Assembly (NCBI RefSeq): GCF_004341845.1
Contig: NZ_SLVB01000005.1
Location: forward strand, 186,001 to 250,000
Direction of reading: 5' to 3'
From: Novosphingobium sp. PhB165
Lineage (GTDB): Bacteria; Pseudomonadota; Alphaproteobacteria; Sphingomonadales; Sphingomonadaceae
Length of the DNA stretch: 64,000 nt
Under the pieces are notes generated by a model. It saw only the letters and a program-made list of their open reading frames with translations. It was not told where the DNA came from and did no database searches. Of the stretch, positions 36,112 through 45,583 are shown piece by piece (positions within the stretch are counted from its first letter, which is position 1; each line of letters opens with the position of its first letter). Position numbers and translations under genes: made by a program.

Positions 36112-36930
36112 TTAATCGGGGAGGGCTGCCGCCTTGCGGGCCTTGGCGAAGGGCGAGAAGTTCACGTTGTTGTCGAACACGTCCACGCCCTCGCGGCGCT
36201 TGAGCCAGCCGACGACCACGTAAGTCACGGGGGTAAGCAGGACTTCCCAGCCGGTCTTGATCACCCACTGGGTCAGCGCCAGCAGCGCGATCGAGTGCGG
36301 CGTGAAGCCGGCCACGCCCAGGAAGGCAAGGGGGTAGAACAGCGCGCTGTCCACGCCTTCGCCGAAGATCGTCGATCCGATAGTGCGGGTCCACAAGTGC
36401 TTGCCCTGCGTCATCACCTTCATCCGCGCGAGCACGAAGGAATTGACGAACTCGCCCGCCCAGAACGCACAGACCGAGGCGAAGACGATGCGCGGCGTCT
36501 GTCCGAAGATCGAATAATAGGCGGCCTGATTCGGTGCGGTCACCTGCTTGCCGTCGATCACATATGTTGCCGAGGCGAGCGCCCATTCGGGGTTGGCGGG
36601 GATTTCAACGACCACCACGCTCATCAGCACCATGAACAGCAGCGCGAAGAAGCCCGCCCAGATGCAGCGGCGCGCGTTGGCATAGCCGTAGACCTCGGTC
36701 AGCACGTCGCCGATGATGTAGGACACCGGGAAAAACAGCACGCCCGCGCCGAAAGTGACCGAGCCGACCAGCGGAAAATCGACTTGCGCCTGCTTGGCCG
36801 CGCCGATCAGGTTGGAGAGCAACAGGATCACCACGAAGGCGACCATCACGAAATCGAAATAGCGGAAATGGCGCCGGGCGCCGGTCATGCCGTCGATACG
36901 GGAAAGGGGTGCGTTGCTCATCGGCTGCAT
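36112..36930 (-). CDS. Queuosine precursor transporter (YhhQ/VUT family)
   Basis: 272 aa with about six membrane segments: FDFVMVAFVVILLLSNLIG, SVTFGAGVLFFPVSYIIGDVL with EVYGY, FFALLFMVLMSVVVVE, and a C-terminal set. FPVSYIIGDVLTEVYGYANARR is the family signature; the transport substrate is preQ0 or preQ1 for queuosine in tRNA. ATG 36930 has AGG seven bases upstream; ATG 36921 is the alternative. It lies 54 bp upstream of recF on the same strand. Confidence 0.88.
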   Translation of the reverse strand: MQPMSNAPLSRIDGMTGARRHFRYFDFVMVAFVVILLLSNLIGAAKQAQVDFPLVGSVTFGAGVLFFPVSYIIGDVLTEVYGYANARRCIWAGFFALLFMVLMSVVVVEIPANPEWALASATYVIDGKQVTAPNQAAYYSIFGQTPRIVFASVCAFWAGEFVNSFVLARMKVMTQGKHLWTRTIGSTIFGEGVDSALFYPLAFLGVAGFTPHSIALLALTQWVIKTGWEVLLTPVTYVVVGWLKRREGVDVFDNNVNFSPFAKARKAAALPD

Positions 36931-37032
36931 GCGTAACCTGCCGGGATCGTTCGGCAAAGCACAAGTTGTGTGGAGTTCGATCCGATGTGCAGTTTGCGTG
37001 CGCGACGAACCACGCTATGGGGAGCGCGACGC

Positions 37033-37109
37033 GCGCCCGTAGCTCAGCTGGATAGAGCACGAGCCTTCTAAGCTTGGGGTCGCAGGTTCGAACCCTGCCG
37101 GGCGCGCCA
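37033..37109 (+). tRNA. tRNA-Arg (anticodon TCT)
   Basis: A 77-nt cloverleaf with an acceptor stem GCGCCCG paired to CGGGCGC, the D-arm TAGCTCAGCTGGATAGAGC, an anticodon loop CTTCTAA, a T-arm AGGTTCGAACCCT and an encoded CCA end. Confidence 0.97.
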
Positions 37110-37388
37110 CTTTTGCCTTTGGCCGCATAGTTTGGCTGGCGGGGACATCTGCCGGCTTGGCCACCTTCATCAATCCCGACGGATGAACTCGTCAAGGTCG
37201 CTGGCCTGCACGACCGCATCGCGGCATGCGGCGCGGTTGCGCCATCGACCGGTCGACCGGCTGAAAAGGGCGGCGAAAAGCTGCTTGTCGGGGAGGTATT
37301 GGGAGGCATGCTTATTTTTTAGGTCCGCGATCCCTGTTCACGGTCCGGTAAATTGAACACCCCACCGGCACACTGTCATGATGACCGG

Positions 37389-38435
37389 ATGGCGACAAAG
37401 CGGGTTAACTACACCATCGTTCAGGGACTGCGGGGATTTGCCTCGATTGCAGTGCTCTTGTTCCACGCCATTCAGGGCGGGCATGTGCCAAGCATATTGG
37501 CCGCATTACCGTTTTCGCTGATCAACGATTTCTTCGCCGTCTCCGTGTTCTTCACGTTGAGCGGCTTCGTTACGGCGCATGGCCTTGCCGGTGTGAACAT
37601 GACGCCGGCCATGGTCGGCAGGTTCATGCTGGGCCGGTCCATTCGTCTGGACCCCGCCTATTGGGCCTCGATGCTGGTGGCCATCGCCTTCGTCTTGCTG
37701 GCTGCAATCGTTCACGGCCGGATTTTCCATCTGCCGACGATCGGCGAACTGCTCGCCCACGTATTCTACCTGCAAGAGATGCTCGGCATTCCGGAGATCA
37801 ACATCGTCTACTGGACGCTGACGTACGAGTTCCAGTTCTATCTGATCTTCGCGCTTTCGCTGACGATCCGGTCCAGATGGATGGAGGGCGGAACCTGGGC
37901 GCTGGCGATGCTTTCGGCGCTCGGTCTGGTCGGCACGCATTGGCACGGCTTCTTCGTCGAGCACTGGGCGGTGTTCTATGTGGGCGTCATTGCCCGGCGC
38001 GCGCTGGATTCGCAGATTGCGCGGGTGGGCCTTGCGCTGCTGGTCGTGGCGCTGCTGTGCGGTTCCGGGTTCGAGCGGATGCCGGCGCTGGTTGCTTTGC
38101 TGCTGTTCGTCTCGGCGTGGACGGGTTGGGCCGAGACCGGCCTCAACTGGCGCTGGCTGCAGTTTCTGGGCGCGATTTCCTACAGCCTCTATCTCGTCCA
38201 CGTGCCGCTGATGCAGGCGGTGGATTCGATAGTGCACCGGCTGTTCGGACACGGGATGGCGGCCGATCTTATCTGCCTCGTGCTCATTCTGGCCGCGAGC
38301 ATCACCGCCGCCGTGCTGCTCTATCACGCGATCGAGCGTCCCTCGCACCGTCTAGCACGCGCCATTCGGTCGCGGCCCGCTCCGGAGCCGCTGATCCTGC
38401 CGACAAGGCCGCTGCCCGACGCCCCCCCGGCCTGA
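37389..38435 (+). CDS. Acyltransferase 3 family membrane protein
   Basis: 348 aa with ten or so membrane helices. The opening NYTIVQGLRGFASIAVLLFH is the family's R-x-x-A-x-x-V/L-x-x-x-H motif; FFAVSVFFTLSGFV and the ISYSLYLVHVPL block near residue 270 are also typical. Such proteins acetylate polysaccharides or lipids at the inner membrane. ATG 37389 is used; TTG 37353 is in frame upstream and is possible. A 280-bp stretch to the tRNA holds nothing evident. Confidence 0.87.
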   Translation: MATKRVNYTIVQGLRGFASIAVLLFHAIQGGHVPSILAALPFSLINDFFAVSVFFTLSGFVTAHGLAGVNMTPAMVGRFMLGRSIRLDPAYWASMLVAIAFVLLAAIVHGRIFHLPTIGELLAHVFYLQEMLGIPEINIVYWTLTYEFQFYLIFALSLTIRSRWMEGGTWALAMLSALGLVGTHWHGFFVEHWAVFYVGVIARRALDSQIARVGLALLVVALLCGSGFERMPALVALLLFVSAWTGWAETGLNWRWLQFLGAISYSLYLVHVPLMQAVDSIVHRLFGHGMAADLICLVLILAASITAAVLLYHAIERPSHRLARAIRSRPAPEPLILPTRPLPDAPPA

Positions 38436-38477
38436 GTTGCCCGGCGCGGAGCATGGCCGCACCGGGCAACTGGCCCT

Positions 38478-40004
38478 TCAGAAAAAGCCGAGCTTCTTGG
38501 GGCTGTAGCTGACCAGCAGGTTCTTGGTCTGTTGGTAGTGCTCCAGCATCATCTTGTGATTTTCACGCCCGATGCCGGACTGCTTGTAGCCGCCGAACGC
38601 CGCGTGGGCAGGATAGGCGTGATAGCAGTTGGTCCAGACGCGCCCGGCCTGAATGGCGCGGCCGAAGCGGTAGCAGGTGTTGATGTCACGGCTCCACACG
38701 CCGGCGCCGAGGCCGAACATCGTGTCGTTAGCGATCTCCAGCGCCTGTTCGGCGTCGCGGAAGGTGGTGGTGGAGACCACCGGGCCGAAGATTTCCTCCT
38801 GGAATATCCGCATCTTGTTGTGGCCCTTGAACACGGTCGGCTGGATATAGAAGCCGCCGGACAGGTCCCCGCCCAGATGGGCCGCATCGCCGCCGATCAG
38901 CACTTGCGCGCCTTCCTCGCGGCCGATGTCCAGATAGCGCAGGATCTTCTCCTGCTGCTCTTGCGAGGCCTGCGCGCCGATCATCGTTTCCATCTCCAGC
39001 GGGCTGCCCTGCCGGATCGCGGCGACGCGCTTCAGCGCCTTTTCCATGAACTTGTCGTAGATCGATTCCTGGATCAGCGCGCGGCTCGGGCACGTACAGA
39101 CTTCGCCCTGATTGAGCGCGAACATCACGAAGCCCTCGATCGCCTTGTCGAGGAAGTCGTCATCCTCGGCGCAGACATCGGCGAAGAAGATGTTGGGGCT
39201 CTTGCCGCCCAGTTCCAGCGAGACGGGGATCAGGTTCGCGCTGGCGTACTGCATGATGAGGCGCCCGGTGGAGGTCTCGCCAGTGAAGGCGATCTTGGCG
39301 ATGCGCGTGGAACTGGCGAGCGGCTTGCCCGCCTCGATCCCGAAGCCGTTGACGATGTTGAGCACGCCCGGTGGCAGCAGGTCCGCGATCAGTTCGGCCA
39401 GCACGAGGATCGAGGCCGGGGTCTGCTCGGCAGGCTTGAGCACCACGCAATTGCCCGCCGCCAGAGCGGGGGCCAGCTTCCACGCCGCCATCAGGATCGG
39501 GAAGTTCCACGGGATGATCTGGCCGACCACGCCCAGCGGTTCGTGGAAGTGATAGGCCATGGTGTCGTCGTCGATCTCGCCGATGGAGCCTTCCTGCGCG
39601 CGGATGCAGCCCGCGAAGTAGCGGAAGTGATCGATGGCGAGCGGAATGTCGGCGGCGGTGGTCTCGCGGATCGGCTTGCCGTTGTCCCATGTCTCGGCAG
39701 TGGCCAGCCTGGCGAGGTTCTGTTCCATGCGGTCGGCGATGCGCAACAGGATCAGCGAGCGTTCGGCAGGCGGCGTGCGGCCCCAGCCGTCCTTGGCGGC
39801 ATGGGCGGCGTCGAGCGCCAATTCAATATCGTCGCTGTCCGAGCGGGCGACGCGGCAGACCGGCTTGCCGGTGATCGGGCTGACATTGTCGAAATAGCGG
39901 CCGGCCACGGGTGGCACCCATGCGCCGCCGATGAAGTTGTCGTAGCTCGCCGCGAAGGGCGCGGCGAATACCGGGGGCCTCTCGGTAACCTGAATATCTG
40001 CCAT
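38478..40004 (-). CDS. Aldehyde dehydrogenase (acetaldehyde type, ExaC/AcoD-like)
   Basis: 508 aa NAD-dependent aldehyde dehydrogenase. Catalytic C303 is in [13 protein letters not shown] and general base E264 in [18 protein letters not shown] is the NAD loop. The sequence style (ERPPVF..., [37 protein letters not shown]) follows the ExaC/AcoD branch, which oxidises acetaldehyde from ethanol or acetoin. The regulator of the AcoR type 164 bp upstream on the same strand supports this. The exact aldehyde is unproven. Confidence 0.92.
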   Translation of the reverse strand: MADIQVTERPPVFAAPFAASYDNFIGGAWVPPVAGRYFDNVSPITGKPVCRVARSDSDDIELALDAAHAAKDGWGRTPPAERSLILLRIADRMEQNLARLATAETWDNGKPIRETTAADIPLAIDHFRYFAGCIRAQEGSIGEIDDDTMAYHFHEPLGVVGQIIPWNFPILMAAWKLAPALAAGNCVVLKPAEQTPASILVLAELIADLLPPGVLNIVNGFGIEAGKPLASSTRIAKIAFTGETSTGRLIMQYASANLIPVSLELGGKSPNIFFADVCAEDDDFLDKAIEGFVMFALNQGEVCTCPSRALIQESIYDKFMEKALKRVAAIRQGSPLEMETMIGAQASQEQQEKILRYLDIGREEGAQVLIGGDAAHLGGDLSGGFYIQPTVFKGHNKMRIFQEEIFGPVVSTTTFRDAEQALEIANDTMFGLGAGVWSRDINTCYRFGRAIQAGRVWTNCYHAYPAHAAFGGYKQSGIGRENHKMMLEHYQQTKNLLVSYSPKKLGFF

Positions 40005-40110
40005 GACTGGATCCTCTCGTTACGGGTCGGCGCGGGTGCCCGGCCTTGGGTACTAACCTGCCGCTGGTCGTACCGGCGCGACAGGGGGAGGGCGAAAGCC
40101 GCGCTCCCCG

Positions 40111-40130
40111 GTGTATCGCCGGTGAGACAC
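40111..40130. promoter_or_regulatory. Candidate operator: 7-bp inverted repeat between regulator and aldehyde dehydrogenase
   Basis: GTGTATC-N6-GAGACAC: the arms are complementary except for the fifth base. It is centred about 115 bp upstream of the dehydrogenase start and lies in the only interval between the two genes. It is a plausible site for the GAF/Fis-type regulator. No convincing sigma-54 -24/-12 promoter was found beside it. Confidence 0.45.
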
Positions 40131-40168
40131 GGGGATCCGCCCGTTTTTGCCCCCGTTATTGGCTTCGC

Positions 40169-41137
40169 CTATTGATTGGGCGAGACCCCCACCCGCTCCA
40201 TGCGCCGGTACATCGTGGCGCGGCCGATCCGCAGTTCGCGCGCGGCGCGGGTGACATTGCCGCCCGATCGCGCAAGCGCCTGACGCAGCACCGCGCGCTC
40301 GCTGTCGTCGAAGCCGCTGGATGCATCGCCCATGACATCGGCCAGCGGCCTCGGCCGTTCGAAAGGCCGGTTGCCAAGGCCGAGAGTCAGGCGCGCGGCG
40401 CGCGTGGCGCCGATGACCAGATCGTCACGGTCGACCGCCAGCAGTGCCAGACCGCGCCCACCATTGCCGTTCCTGTCCGGGCTGTAGACGATCCGCGCCG
40501 CGGCGTAGCGCATGCAGAAGAAGTCCCGCTCGATCTGCCGGGCGGCGTCCTGCACCAGCGCGGCGACCAGTGCCGCTGTCGCCTCGCCATGTTCGGCGCG
40601 GGCGCTCGATACGTCGAGCGCGGCGACAAGATGGCCCTCGGGATCGAAGACAGGGGCGTCCATGCAGCTTACGCCGATGTTGCGGCTGGCGAAGTGCTCA
40701 TGGCGCAGGATCGTCACCGGGCGCTGCTCGACCAGGCAGGTGCCGATCCCGTTGGTGCCTTCGGCCGCTTCGCCCCAGAGCCCGCCGGGGACAAGGCCGA
40801 TGGCGTCGAACAGCGGCGAATCGCCCGCACCCGTACGCGCTTCGAGGACGACGCCGTCGATATCGGACAGCACCACGCAGCAGCCGGTCCGCCCCACGTT
40901 GCCGAACAGCTGGTCCAGCACCGGGGTTGCGGCGGCGAGCAGTTCTCCATTGCTGTCGCGCAGGCCCGCCAGCATGTTGCCGCCGATCCGCTCACGCGTG
41001 CGCGACGCGGCGGGGTCAAGCCCATGGTGCAGGGCAGACCGACACCACGACGCGGCCAGCGACGATGTCGCCGCGGCATTGCCCCGCTTCACGGTATCCA
41101 TGACCCGGTCGCTGTGATTGAGCCTGTCGCTGGCCAT
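40169..41137 (-). CDS. GAF-domain regulator with Fis-type HTH (AcoR-like, no AAA+ domain)
   Basis: 322 aa. An N-terminal helical region with SWCRSALHHGLDP, typical of AcoR-family regulators, precedes a GAF sensor around residues 90-200 (GLWGEAAEGTNGIGTCL, MDAPVFDPEGHLVAALDVS). It ends in a Fis-type HTH: RQALARSGGNVTRAARELRIGRATMYRRM. The central sigma-54 AAA+ ATPase of AcoR, with the GAFTGA motif, is missing. It would therefore act as a conventional activator or repressor. A ribosome binding site GGAGAGGA precedes ATG 41137. The neighbouring aldehyde dehydrogenase is its probable target. Confidence 0.85.
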   Translation of the reverse strand: MASDRLNHSDRVMDTVKRGNAAATSSLAASWCRSALHHGLDPAASRTRERIGGNMLAGLRDSNGELLAAATPVLDQLFGNVGRTGCCVVLSDIDGVVLEARTGAGDSPLFDAIGLVPGGLWGEAAEGTNGIGTCLVEQRPVTILRHEHFASRNIGVSCMDAPVFDPEGHLVAALDVSSARAEHGEATAALVAALVQDAARQIERDFFCMRYAAARIVYSPDRNGNGGRGLALLAVDRDDLVIGATRAARLTLGLGNRPFERPRPLADVMGDASSGFDDSERAVLRQALARSGGNVTRAARELRIGRATMYRRMERVGVSPNQ

Positions 41138-42015
41138 TGTTTTCGTCCTCTCCGCCGGCCTTTTGACCGGAACGAATCCGGCCGCATTGCTCTGCCGCCC
41201 GGTTCATCTCGATAGCTGAACCTGAGGTCGGCACGGGCGCTATGCAATTGTGCGCGAGTCCGGCACCGGCTCCGAATGTTTCATTCATGGGACGATCTTG
41301 CCAGCTTAAAACGCAGTTTTGGCGGATTTGCGTCACCTCTGTCGGAACCGTGCGCGAGAGGCAAAATTGACGCGTCGCGCACATAATCTTGATGGCGCGA
41401 GATGCCGTTGACATGCAGCCAATTTCACATACGGTCGTGAAACAGAAATGAAATAAAATTTCTCGGGGTCGATGTCAGATAGGAACGCGCTGGACCAACT
41501 TATGAGGGGGCTGGTCAATGTTCGTCATGAATTCGCGTACCTGTGCTGATTTTAAGAACGAATCGCAGAAATCGTTTCTTGGGGCTTTCTGATTATCCGA
41601 ATTTAATTCTGGGAACGTGGTCACGCTAAGCGTGTCCGTGCGGCAGGGCGCGTTTGCCCGGCCGCAGCGATTGACGGCGTCAGCCGGGATCGGGACTCAT
41701 GCCATGACGTGATCGCCGTATCGCCGCCCACTCGAACTGCTTCGAGGGGCCGCCATCGGGTCGCACCGTTTCCAAAAACGCGCTGAACTCGCGGCACGTT
41801 CGCCCGGGCACAGTCAGTTCCGGTCCCCGGGGGGCGGGCCGGGGGCATTCGCGCGCACGTCATTTCCGGACGGCTTCAGGCCGTTGACCGGCCTCTGGCC
41901 CATTCGTCGGGCCCGAGGGGGAAGGCGTGCGTCTGGCAGGTGCAGGGGCGGCGATGACCGCGGGAAAACAGGGAGAGGCCGCAACCGTGGAGCAAAACCA
42001 GGCAAGGGGGCCTAG
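41138..42015. other. Gene-free 878-bp region upstream of a TonB receptor
   Basis: No convincing gene. A locally A+T-rich stretch (about 41400-41620) interrupts otherwise G+C-rich DNA. It holds a possible promoter with a perfect TTGACA at 41409-41414 and a weak TACGGT 16 bp on, and a palindrome CACGCT-A-AGCGTG at 41622-41634. The remaining 380 bp before the receptor ATG show only antisense frames of low plausibility. A long untranslated leader or a small RNA is possible but nothing specific is recognised. Confidence 0.45.
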
Positions 42016-44643
42016 ATGACAGACAGGGTATCCGTATCGGCAACGGCGCTGGCGGCAGCGCTTCTATTCGGGGCAACACCGGCCTTGGCCGAAGAACCGG
42101 CCGAGCCCGCACCGGAGGCTTCCACTGCGGACGCTTCGGGCGGCGCGATCATCGTCACCGGCACGCGCACCATCGGCATGAAGGCGACCGAGAGCCCGGC
42201 GCCGATCCAGATCATGACCAGCGAAGCGCTCGCCCGCACCGGCCAGCCGGACCTGATCCAGAGCCTTTCGCAGAACCTGCCATCGATCCAGGCGCAAGCC
42301 TTTGGCAGCGATCTCCAGGCGCACAACCTGCAAATGAAGCTGCGCGGGCTGAGCCCCAACCACACGCTGATCCTCATCAACGGCAAGCGTCGCCACGGCA
42401 CCGCCAACGTCTCGGTCGCGGGAGGCCCCTTCGGCGGCAGCGCCGCGCCAGACATGAGCTTCATTCCGAACGATGCCATCGCCCATATCGAGGTGCTTCA
42501 GGACGGCGCGGCCGCGCAGTACGGCACCGATGCCATCGCCGGCGTCATCAACATCATCCTCAAGGACAACGACCACGGCGGCGTGCTGAACGGCACTCTT
42601 GGCCAATACATGGACCAGGGCGGCGATACCTACAGCGTTTCGGGTAACGTCGGTTTCGCGCCGATCGAGAATTCCTATGTCAGCCTGACCGTCCAGAAAA
42701 AGAAGAAAGGCTTCAGCTTCCGGGGCGACATCGACCCGCGCGTCTATGGCGACAACGCGGTGGCGCAGGGCAACCTGACCAAGTTCCCCGATCTGGTGGA
42801 CCAGAAGTACTACCCATACGTCAACCGCATCGCCGGCGATCCGCAGATCGAACAGACCACCGCGATGTACAACGCCGGCTGGACCTCGGGCGATTTCGAA
42901 CTCTACAGCTTCGGCAGCTACGGCCACAAATATGCCCGCGCCTATGAGAACTATCGCACGCCGGGCATCGTCGTGTCGGCCGCCGGGGTTCCGCTGTTCC
43001 CGACCGGCTTTGCCCCGTTCGAGGCCATTCGCGAGACCGATTACTCGGTGGCAGGGGGCCTCAAGGGCAAGTTCGGCGATCTCGATTTCGATCTCTCCTC
43101 CACGTACGGCGACGATTTCGTGGGCGTCTATGTCGAGAATTCGGCCAACGCCTCGCTCTACAAGAACACCGGCTTCACGCCGACCGAGTTCCACAACGGC
43201 GATTTCAAGGCATCGCAGTGGAGCAACACGCTCGACCTGACCTACCCGCTCGACATCGGCCTGTCCGAACCGATGAACATTGCCGGCGGCCTTGAATGGC
43301 GGCGCGAGACGTACGGTATCGTCGCGGGCGATCCGGCGTCCTACTACGGCAGCGGCGCCCAGTCGTTCTTCGGCTACAGCCCGAACGATGCGGGCAATTA
43401 CAACCGCACCAACTTCTCGCAATACCTCGATATTTCGCTCAAACCGGTGCCGGGGTGGCTGGTCGACGGCGCGGTCCGCCACGAGCACTACAGCGACTTC
43501 GGCTCGACCACCGTGTTCAAGCTGACCTCGCGCTACGACATCTCCGACGCCTTCGCGGTGCGCGGCACCGTATCAACCGGCTTCCGCGCGCCGACTTTGG
43601 CGGAAGGCTTTTATTCGGGCATCAACGTCGGCCCAAGCTCGGTTTCGGGCGTGTTGCCTGCCAACTCTGCCGCAGCAGCCTCGCTCGGGTTCGGCGGCCT
43701 CAAGCCTGAGAAATCGACCAACTTCAGCGCCGGTGTGGTCTTCACCCCGGACTCGCGGGTCAGCATCACGCTCGATGCCTACTGGATCGAGATCCGCGAT
43801 CGCATCATGATCTCCAGCTCGTTCTACGGCTTCAACGGCCAGTACTGCCCGGCGGGCTATGCCGGTTCCAATGCCGCCAGTTGCGTGCCCTACACCACCG
43901 ACAACTACAATCTCTACAACCAGCAGGCGGTGTTCGATGCAGTGGCCTCGGCGCTGGGCGGCGAAATCCCGAGCTACGTGCTGACCGACGTCAACGGCTA
44001 TCGCAACACCAGCGGCACGGTTTCGGTCCAGTCCTTCGTCAACGGTGCCGATATGCGCACGCGCGGCGTGGACTTCATGGCCAGCTACGACATGCCGACC
44101 GGCATCGGCGAGATCAACTGGACCTTCTCCGCCAACTACAACGACAACAAGGTCAAGAAGATCGCCGACCTGCCCGACGCGCTCTACACCAGCACGGTCG
44201 ATCCCTCGAAATCGGCGCTCATCAGCAAGTACAACGTCGTCACGCTGGAGCACAGCACGCCCAAGGTCCGCGCGACGCTGGGGGCCTTCTGGGAATCGAG
44301 CCGGTTCTCGGTGAACTTGCGCGAAAGCTACTATTCGAAGGTCTTCGCCCTCGAAACCGCGCCGGGCGGCAGCCCGATCGCCGGGCAGGACCTTGAGGTT
44401 CCGGTCAAGTCCGCCTTCATCACCGATCTCGAACTGGGCTTCAAGGCAACCGAGAACATCAAGCTTTCGATCGGCGCGAACAACCTGTTCAACAAGTATC
44501 CGACCAATCGTTCCTACGAAAATATTCGTGCCGCACAGTTGGCGTCGGGTTCGAGTACGTACGCGTCCAATATTTACCCCACCATTTCACCTTACGGAAT
44601 CAATGGCGGTTATTACTACGGCCGGGTTTCGGTGAAGTTCTGA
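42016..44643 (+). CDS. TonB-dependent outer-membrane receptor
   Basis: 875 aa with a signal peptide (ATALAAALLFGATPALA), a TonB-box-like GAIIVTGTRTIG near residue 42, and a plug domain (LIQSLSQNLPSIQAQAF, LRGLSPNHTLILINGKRR, VLQDGAAAQYGTDAIAGVINI). A 22-strand barrel ends in the outer-membrane signature YYYGRVSVKF. GGGG lies before ATG 42016. The 84-bp gap to the TauE/SafE gene suggests an operon with the exporter and the aminotransferase. The ligand is unknown; nothing in it says siderophore. Confidence 0.93.
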   Translation: MTDRVSVSATALAAALLFGATPALAEEPAEPAPEASTADASGGAIIVTGTRTIGMKATESPAPIQIMTSEALARTGQPDLIQSLSQNLPSIQAQAFGSDLQAHNLQMKLRGLSPNHTLILINGKRRHGTANVSVAGGPFGGSAAPDMSFIPNDAIAHIEVLQDGAAAQYGTDAIAGVINIILKDNDHGGVLNGTLGQYMDQGGDTYSVSGNVGFAPIENSYVSLTVQKKKKGFSFRGDIDPRVYGDNAVAQGNLTKFPDLVDQKYYPYVNRIAGDPQIEQTTAMYNAGWTSGDFELYSFGSYGHKYARAYENYRTPGIVVSAAGVPLFPTGFAPFEAIRETDYSVAGGLKGKFGDLDFDLSSTYGDDFVGVYVENSANASLYKNTGFTPTEFHNGDFKASQWSNTLDLTYPLDIGLSEPMNIAGGLEWRRETYGIVAGDPASYYGSGAQSFFGYSPNDAGNYNRTNFSQYLDISLKPVPGWLVDGAVRHEHYSDFGSTTVFKLTSRYDISDAFAVRGTVSTGFRAPTLAEGFYSGINVGPSSVSGVLPANSAAAASLGFGGLKPEKSTNFSAGVVFTPDSRVSITLDAYWIEIRDRIMISSSFYGFNGQYCPAGYAGSNAASCVPYTTDNYNLYNQQAVFDAVASALGGEIPSYVLTDVNGYRNTSGTVSVQSFVNGADMRTRGVDFMASYDMPTGIGEINWTFSANYNDNKVKKIADLPDALYTSTVDPSKSALISKYNVVTLEHSTPKVRATLGAFWESSRFSVNLRESYYSKVFALETAPGGSPIAGQDLEVPVKSAFITDLELGFKATENIKLSIGANNLFNKYPTNRSYENIRAAQLASGSSTYASNIYPTISPYGINGGYYYGRVSVKF

Positions 44644-44727
44644 TGAATAGTGTTTGCATTGGCACTGCTCCCGGTTCGTCCGGGGGCAGAGTCCACAACC
44701 AGGATCATTCAGGGAGTTGCGATAGTG

Positions 44728-45555
44728 ATGGTATCTGACTTGAGTTGGTTGGTCCCGGCGCTCGGTCTGCTGGCAGCCGGTCTCGTCGCCGGCTTCGCAG
44801 GGGGCGTCTTCGGGATCGGCGGCGGCTTCATCGTCGTCCCCGCGCTTCTGCTGATGCTGCCGCTGCTCGGCGGCGATCACGCACAGTATGCACACGTTGC
44901 CATCGGCACATCGGCGGCGACGATCATCGTCACCTCGATCCGCTCGGTCATGAGCCATTCCAAGCGCGGGTCGGTCGATTTCGAGATCCTCAAGTCATGG
45001 GCGCCCTGGGTGGTGCTGGGAGACGGCGTGGGCGTGGTGCTGGCGAGCCATGTGGACGGCAAAGTGCTGACCATGGTCTTCGCCTCGGGCGTGCTGCTCA
45101 TGAGCCTCAACTTCCTGGTCCCGCGCGTGGGGGACAAGGTCATCACTGACCAGATGCCCTCGGGCATCCTGCGCGTCGGCATCGCGGGCGGGCTGGGCAC
45201 CTTTTCCTCGCTGCTGGGCATCGGCGGCGGCACCATCGCGATCATGGTGATGACGCTCTGCGGCCGCTCGATCCACCGCGCGGTCGGCACGGCATCGGGG
45301 GTGGGCACGCTGATCGCCATTCCCAGCGCCATCGGCTTCGCCATCATCGGCATGCACGAGAAGGGCCTGCCGTGGGGTTCGCTCGGCTTCGTCAACATGC
45401 CTGCGACGCTGGCCATCGCCTCGATGTCGCTCCTGACCGCGCCGCTGGGCGTGGCGGCCGCCCACTGGCTGGAGCCGCGCATGCTGAAGCGCGTGTTCGG
45501 CATCTACCTGATCGTGATCTCCATGGTCATGTTCCACAATGCACTGAAAATCTGA
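44728..45555 (+). CDS. TauE/SafE-family membrane permease
   Basis: 275 aa with about eight membrane segments in two halves. The first half has GFAGGVFGIGGGFIVVPALLL, the second GLGTFSSLLGIGGGTIAIMVM, the paired GIGGG motifs of this family. Members export sulfite, sulfoacetate or related organic anions. ATG 44728 follows GTG 44725, which fits the AGGGAG ribosome binding site slightly better. It lies between the TonB receptor and the exported aminotransferase. If it moves a sulfonate or sulfite, the operon could concern organosulfur compounds, but this is inference. Confidence 0.88.
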   Translation: MVSDLSWLVPALGLLAAGLVAGFAGGVFGIGGGFIVVPALLLMLPLLGGDHAQYAHVAIGTSAATIIVTSIRSVMSHSKRGSVDFEILKSWAPWVVLGDGVGVVLASHVDGKVLTMVFASGVLLMSLNFLVPRVGDKVITDQMPSGILRVGIAGGLGTFSSLLGIGGGTIAIMVMTLCGRSIHRAVGTASGVGTLIAIPSAIGFAIIGMHEKGLPWGSLGFVNMPATLAIASMSLLTAPLGVAAAHWLEPRMLKRVFGIYLIVISMVMFHNALKI

Positions 45556-45583
45556 CGTAAATTGGCTGGAAGGAGTTCGAAGG

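Noticed and set aside
40005..40168. Sigma-54 promoter for the aldehyde dehydrogenase
   Set aside because: No GG/GC pair at the -24/-12 spacing with the expected flanks.
42016..44643. Siderophore receptor reading for the TonB protein
   Set aside because: No siderophore genes, Fur-like site or ferric reductase nearby; the operon partners point to another ligand.
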